DNA from: Sulfurospirillum sp. UBA6810
GTDB lineage: Bacteria > Campylobacterota > Campylobacteria > Campylobacterales > Sulfurospirillaceae
NCBI GenBank assembly: GCA_002469305.1
Contig: DKEY01000060.1
Coordinates: 1-9,600 of the forward strand
Length of the DNA stretch: 9,600 nt
Direction: 5' to 3'
Shown piece by piece: positions 6,548 through 9,600 of this stretch. The notes beneath the pieces were generated by a model, which was given only the letters and a program-made list of their open reading frames with translations, made no database searches and had not been told where the DNA came from. The translations under genes were made by a program, and so were the position numbers. Numbering within the stretch: position 1 is the stretch's first letter; every line of letters begins with the position of its first letter.

Positions 6548-6958
6548 ATGTTTGGTATGAGTTTCGCTGAAATTTTGATTATAGCAGTCATTGCTGTACT
6601 TTTTCTAGGTCCTGATAAACTTCCTTCTGCAATGGTGCAAATAGCTAAATTTTTTAAAACATTTAAAAGCGGTATCAATGATGCCAAAGCTTCATTTGAA
6701 CAAGAGATGAAGTTAGAAGAGTTAAAAGAAGAGACAAAAGCATATAAGAAAAAGCTTGAAGAAGCACAAACAAGTATACGCAAAACAGTAACTTTTGATG
6801 AGTTAAATGAGATAAAAAAATCTACCCAGAGTGTAACTGATACCTTTCGTGAAATCGAACAAAATGTCAGCAAAGCAAAAACAGCTGCAACGAATCCAAC
6901 AAAATTAGTAACTGATGAAATCATGAAACCAAAAGAAGAAAAAAAGGGTGATAGTTAA
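6548..6958 (+). CDS. tatB: Sec-independent (Tat) protein translocase subunit TatB
   Basis: TatB forms the twin-arginine signal receptor with TatC in the inner membrane. The 136-residue protein has the family layout: a short periplasmic start with the conserved glutamate (MFGMSFAEIL, E8), one membrane helix (about 6-20), the hinge FLGPDKLP (19-26), an amphipathic helix (AMVQIAKFFKTFKSG), and then a long charged, coiled-coil-like tail. E8 and the GP-x-[KR]-LP hinge favour TatB; TatA usually has FG just before its amphipathic helix and is shorter. The tail is lysine- and glutamate-rich and ends KPKEEKKGDS. AAGGTGG (6534-6540) is an excellent ribosome site 7 bases before the ATG. The stop overlaps the tatC start as TAATG, so the partners are co-translated. 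tatA is not in this window. Confidence 0.93.
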   Translation: MFGMSFAEILIIAVIAVLFLGPDKLPSAMVQIAKFFKTFKSGINDAKASFEQEMKLEELKEETKAYKKKLEEAQTSIRKTVTFDELNEIKKSTQSVTDTFREIEQNVSKAKTAATNPTKLVTDEIMKPKEEKKGDS

Positions 6959-7725
6959 TGTTTGAAGATTTAAAACCACATTTAGTAGAGTTAAGAAAAA
7001 GACTTGGTATATCAGTTGCAACTTTACTTGTTATGTTTCTTGTATGTTTTACATACTGGCAACCGCTTTTAGCATGGATGCTAGAGCCACTTAAAAGTGT
7101 TCTTCCCTCTGAATCAAAAGTTATCTTTACGGCTTTGCAAGAGCCATTTTTTACAGCTCTTAAAGTTTCATTTTTTGCTTCATTTATCGTTTCATTGCCA
7201 ATAATCTTTTGGCAATTTTGGCTCTTTGTAGCTCCAGGATTATATGACAATGAAAAAAAGCTTGTTATACCTTTTGTAACATTTGCTACTATCATGTTTT
7301 TGATGGGTTCATCATTTTGTTATTATATTGTTATCCCTTTAGGCTTTGAATTCTTAGTCAATTTTGGTGGTGAGCTTTTTACTGCTTTACCAAAAATTGG
7401 CGAATATGTAGGCTTTTTTACAAAGCTTCTTTTTGGATTTGGTTTGGCATTTGAACTTCCTGTTATCACATTTTTCTTTGCAAAAATCGGTCTTGTAGAT
7501 GATAGAACGCTAAAAGATTTCTTTCGATATGCTATCGTTGTTATCTTTTTAGTCTCAGCTTTACTTACACCACCAGATGTTCTCACTCAGTTTTTGATGG
7601 CTGGCCCTCTTGTGATACTCTATGGTGTTTCGATTTTAGTAGCGCGTGCAGTTAATCCAGCTCTTCCAGAAGACGATGAGGATGATGATGAAGATGAAGA
7701 CGAACTTGAAGAGGATGCAAAATAG
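6958..7725 (+). CDS. tatC: Sec-independent (Tat) protein translocase subunit TatC
   Basis: TatC is the six-helix membrane core that recognises twin-arginine signal peptides. The 255-residue protein starts MFEDLKPHLVELRKRL, the family's cytoplasmic N-terminus. Residues equivalent to important E. coli positions are present: F90 and E99 (FVAPGLYDNEK, like F94/E103), E166 (AFELPV, like E170), and D207 with Q211 (LTPPDVLTQ, like D211/Q215). Six hydrophobic segments are visible. The C-terminus ends in an acidic tail (residues 238-255, 15 of 18 Asp or Glu) that E. coli TatC lacks; its GAA/GAT codons supply the ribosome site for the next gene. It overlaps tatB by one base. Twin-arginine export carries folded cofactor proteins such as hydrogenases and molybdoenzymes, central to respiration in Campylobacterota. 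Confidence 0.97.
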   Translation: MFEDLKPHLVELRKRLGISVATLLVMFLVCFTYWQPLLAWMLEPLKSVLPSESKVIFTALQEPFFTALKVSFFASFIVSLPIIFWQFWLFVAPGLYDNEKKLVIPFVTFATIMFLMGSSFCYYIVIPLGFEFLVNFGGELFTALPKIGEYVGFFTKLLFGFGLAFELPVITFFFAKIGLVDDRTLKDFFRYAIVVIFLVSALLTPPDVLTQFLMAGPLVILYGVSILVARAVNPALPEDDEDDDEDEDELEEDAK

Positions 7726-8747
7726 ACCCGCTTTTATTAAAAGATAGTTATGACTACGCTTTGCCAGAAAATCTGATAGCAGATTTTCCGGCAAATCCAA
7801 GAGATAGTGCAAGATTGCTTGTCTATGATAGAAAAAACAAGACTATCACTCACACAGTTTTTAATAAACTTTTTGATTTTTTACCAAAAGAGATATCCAT
7901 ACTACTCAATGATACAAAAGTTGTAAAAGCAAGAATTTTTGGTACAAAACACAGTGGTGGAAAAATAGAACTTCTTTTGAACTCTCCTTTACAAGATAAC
8001 TTATATAGCGTATATATCAGAGGTAAAGTGAAAGAAGGGAGTGAGCTTTTTTTCGAGCAAGGGCTAAAAGCCATAGTTAAAAAAACACAAGAAGATGGTA
8101 CAAGAGTTGTAGCTTTTTTTCAAGATGACAAAATGTTGGGAACAAAAGAACTTTTTGATGTACTTGAACATGTAGGACATATCCCTTTGCCTCCTTATAT
8201 CAAAAGGGCCGATGAGTCAGCAGATGAGATAGAGTATCAGAGTGTTTTTTCACAAAATCAAGGAGCAGTAGCAGCACCAACCGCTTCTTTGCACTTTAGT
8301 GATAGTATGTTTAAAGAGTTAAAACAAAGATATACTCATGGTTTTTTAACCTTACATGTAGGGGCAGGAACTTTTAAACCTGTTGAAGCTAAACATATCA
8401 ATGATCATATAATGCACTCAGAATTTTACACTATCCCAAAATCTACATGTAAGATTATCGACACACTTGATAAGCCCATCCTTGCAGTAGGAACAACAGT
8501 GACAAGAACAGTAGAATACTACGTAAGACAAAAACAAGAGACAGGTTATAGTAACCTCTTTTTACACCCTCTCAATCAACCCTTGCGTGTAAACCATCTT
8601 TTGACAAACTTTCACTTGCCAAAATCTACTCTCATCATGCTTGTTGCTTCTTTTATTGGGCTTGAAGAAACTCTTAGGATATACAAAGTTGCCGTAGAAG
8701 AAAAATACAGGTTTTTCTCTTATGGTGATGCGATGTTGATTATATAG
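7722..8747 (+). CDS. queA: tRNA S-adenosylmethionine ribosyltransferase-isomerase
   Basis: QueA transfers and isomerises the ribosyl part of SAM onto preQ1 in tRNA, making epoxyqueuosine. Conserved blocks include HSGGKIE, GHIPLPPYIKR, GAVAAPTASLHF, LHVGAGTFKPV, HIMHSEF, LLTNFHLPKSTLIML and EEKYRFFSYGDAM, near the end as in the family. The first conventional start is TTG at 7761 (328 residues), but family members begin about 13 residues earlier with a [DS]-[YF]-x-[YF]-x-LPE motif. Here that motif (SYDYALPE) is encoded upstream, in a frame open back to a stop at 7707. The only plausible start is ATA at 7722, overlapping the tatC TAG as ATAG, 6 bases after GAGGA (7711-7715). It gives 341 residues, the length of the Campylobacter and Helicobacter proteins. 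Identity is very sure; the ATA start is inferred. Confidence 0.93.
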   Translation: MDPLLLKDSYDYALPENLIADFPANPRDSARLLVYDRKNKTITHTVFNKLFDFLPKEISILLNDTKVVKARIFGTKHSGGKIELLLNSPLQDNLYSVYIRGKVKEGSELFFEQGLKAIVKKTQEDGTRVVAFFQDDKMLGTKELFDVLEHVGHIPLPPYIKRADESADEIEYQSVFSQNQGAVAAPTASLHFSDSMFKELKQRYTHGFLTLHVGAGTFKPVEAKHINDHIMHSEFYTIPKSTCKIIDTLDKPILAVGTTVTRTVEYYVRQKQETGYSNLFLHPLNQPLRVNHLLTNFHLPKSTLIMLVASFIGLEETLRIYKVAVEEKYRFFSYGDAMLII

Positions 8748-9024
8748 ATAAATCTAAAAGAGAACCCAGCATCTCATCTTGGGCTTTGATAGCTTTTGTA
8801 TCCGCTTCAAAACCTTTTTCTATATTTATCTGTTCAGTCATCTCTTTTGCTAAATTTGTTCCGCTATCACTTGTCGAAAAAGTTGCTTGAACACTTCCTT
8901 CAACTGGATTTTGTAAAGTAGTACTTGTAGCTTTAAAGTCTTGAGTATTGACATTTGCTACATTATTAGAGTTACTTGACATCCAATTATCATAAGCCAT
9001 CATCGAACTTGCATTTACTTGCAT
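8740..9024 (-). CDS. Minimal flagellar rod/hook-like protein
   Basis: This 94-residue protein has both terminal signatures of the axial rod/hook family (FlgB, FlgC, FlgE, FlgF, FlgG) but almost nothing between them. Residues 1-31 contain NSNNVANVNTQDFKA, the usual SNNIANANTxGFK-type N-terminal helix. Residues 56-94 contain TNLAKEMTEQINIEKGFEADTKAIKAQDEMLGSLLDL, close to the FlgC/FlgE/FlgG C-terminal coiled coil. Known FlgB and FlgC are about 135 residues. The two ends would pair into a D0-type coiled coil. No signal peptide is visible, as expected for a type III export substrate. AAGGAG lies 5 bases before the ATG. Its stop codon overlaps the end of queA tail-to-tail by 8 bases. No other flagellar gene is nearby and no sigma-28 or sigma-54 promoter was seen. 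Confidence 0.82.
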   Translation of the reverse strand: MQVNASSMMAYDNWMSSNSNNVANVNTQDFKATSTTLQNPVEGSVQATFSTSDSGTNLAKEMTEQINIEKGFEADTKAIKAQDEMLGSLLDLSI

Positions 9025-9073
9025 CGTAACTCCTTTTTAATCTTAAAGTCTATATACTATACTCCTCTTTTCT

Positions 9074-9079
9074 TAAAAT
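9074..9079 (+). promoter_or_regulatory. Possible -10 element for the ArsC/YffB-like gene
   Basis: TAAAAT sits in a run of A/T-rich sequence 25 bases before the ATG and 14 bases before the AGGAG ribosome site at 9094-9098. In the 80-base divergent gap this is the best candidate. On the opposite strand TATAGTATAT (about 9051-9060) could serve the flagellar-like gene, but it is less distinct. Confidence 0.3.
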
Positions 9080-9104
9080 ATATATAAAAAATTAGGAGTA
9101 AACT

Positions 9105-9464
9105 ATGAAATTATATGGTATCAAAACTTGTGGTAGTGTAAAAAAAGCCATGAAGTATTTTAAAGATAAAAATATTGATTTTGAATTTATTGATTTTAAA
9201 ACAACCCCTGTGGATATAGAAAAAATTCAAAGCTGGCTTGCTAAAGTTCCAATGGAAATTTTACTCAACACAAAAGGCACAAAGTATAAAACACTCAAAC
9301 TCAAAGAGTTAAACTTAGATGAGGCACAAAAACTAGCGTGGTTGGCAAAAGAAAACTTGCTTATAAAAAGACCTGTAATTGAGTTTAGTGAAAGTGTTGT
9401 AGTTGCATTTGATGAAGAAAAGTATAACTCAATTTTTAAGGGTAGTGTAAAAACAACTGTGTAA
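9105..9464 (+). CDS. ArsC/Spx-family thiol reductase, YffB-like
   Basis: This 119-residue thioredoxin-fold protein belongs to the ArsC/Spx family. The active-site region is YGIKTCGSVKKAMKYF (4-19), with a single cysteine C9 and the following KKA that matches the C-x3-[RK]-KA pattern. LLNTKGTKYKTLKL (53-66) and IKRPVIEF (87-94, R89) correspond to the conserved central and C-terminal family blocks. It is closest in feel to E. coli YffB (IKNCDTIKKA, LLNTRGT, IIKRP), whose role is unclear and possibly glutathione-linked reduction. It lacks the CxxC of Spx, so a Spx-like redox switch is unlikely. An automatic label of arsenate reductase would be too specific, since no ars genes are near. AGGAG is 6 bases before the ATG. 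A 10-bp hairpin follows the stop. Confidence 0.88.
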   Translation: MKLYGIKTCGSVKKAMKYFKDKNIDFEFIDFKTTPVDIEKIQSWLAKVPMEILLNTKGTKYKTLKLKELNLDEAQKLAWLAKENLLIKRPVIEFSESVVVAFDEEKYNSIFKGSVKTTV

Positions 9465-9477
9465 ATCTAAGAATAAG

Positions 9478-9505
9478 ACTATCTGATGGTAAAATATCAG
9501 ATAGT
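9478..9505 (+). terminator. 10-bp inverted repeat: weak terminator, or operator around a -10 box
   Basis: ACTATCTGAT (9478-9487) and ATCAGATAGT (9496-9505) are perfect inverted repeats around the 8-base loop GGTAAAAT. The hairpin lies 13 bases after the reductase stop, but only TTT follows it before AAATATT, so it is a poor intrinsic terminator. The loop itself reads as a TAAAAT -10 box 34 bases ahead of the next ATG, so the same symmetry could be a repressor site for the downstream gene. Confidence 0.4.
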
Positions 9506-9528
9506 TTAAATATTCAAGGATCTACACG

Positions 9529-9600
9529 ATGAGTATCTTAAATAAAGAAGAGTTGCGAAAGCAAATAAAAGAGGGAAAGGGTATCAATATAGAAGATGTC
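9529..9600 (+). CDS. Unidentified protein, N-terminal 24 codons, cut by the window end
   Basis: An ATG 8 bases after AAGGA (9516-9520) opens a frame that stays open to the last base. The fragment begins MSILNKEELRKQIKEGKG and is highly charged with amphipathic helix character. I do not recognise it from so short a piece. It lies on the same strand as the ArsC/YffB-like gene, 64 bases further on, with the inverted repeat between them, so it may be a separate transcription unit. Confidence 0.7.
   Translation, partial: MSILNKEELRKQIKEGKGINIEDV

Noticed and set aside
6532..6924. 130-codon minus-strand open frame opposite tatB
   Set aside because: tatB has an excellent ribosome site, family motifs and coupling to tatC, so the opposite frame is a shadow.
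9105..9464. Dedicated arsenate reductase of an ars operon
   Set aside because: The single-cysteine motif and sequence resemble YffB more than ArsC, and no arsR, arsB or acr3 gene is adjacent.

Overview
The window is a gene-dense, A+T-rich (about one third G+C by eye) chromosomal segment from a member of the Campylobacterota (Epsilonproteobacteria), most likely a free-living, Sulfurimonas-like lineage. The strongest evidence is hobA, a DnaA-binding initiation factor known only from this phylum, inside the block rppH-lysC-hobA-holB-folP, which is also known from Helicobacter pylori. A second familiar block is tatB-tatC-queA. No mobile element, CRISPR array, tRNA or rRNA was seen, and this is mostly core genome.

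Layout. Positions 1-75 are non-coding and end in a palindromic terminator for the leftward operon. From 5269 down to 76, seven genes run on the minus strand with gaps of at most 5 bases or small overlaps: rppH, lysC, hobA, holB, folP, a membrane-anchored zinc-ribbon protein of unknown function, and a TauE/SafE-type permease. They look like one transcription unit joining RNA decapping, aspartate-family amino-acid synthesis, replication initiation and clamp loading, and folate synthesis. A short divergent region (5270-5429) precedes plus-strand hemW. Then come tatB, tatC and queA on the plus strand, with tatB/tatC overlapping by one base and tatC/queA apparently by four. queA converges tail-to-tail with a small minus-strand flagellar rod/hook-like gene. 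This is followed divergently by an ArsC/YffB-like reductase gene, an inverted repeat, and the first 24 codons of an unidentified gene. No gene-free stretch exceeds 300 bases.

I found no convincing new multi-gene system. The signals most worth following are these. (1) The palindrome TACATGTA occurs eight times, always as YTACATGTAR, in both permitted codon frames and on both coding orientations, which suggests a genome-wide iterated or signal motif. (2) queA appears to start at an ATA codon overlapping the tatC stop. (3) lysC carries an in-frame internal ATG with its own ribosome site at the place where other aspartokinases make a separate beta subunit. (4) A 94-residue protein consists of only the two ends of a flagellar rod/hook protein. 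Start codons for rppH, hemW and queA were revised from the longest or conventional ORF starts on ribosome-site and family-alignment grounds.
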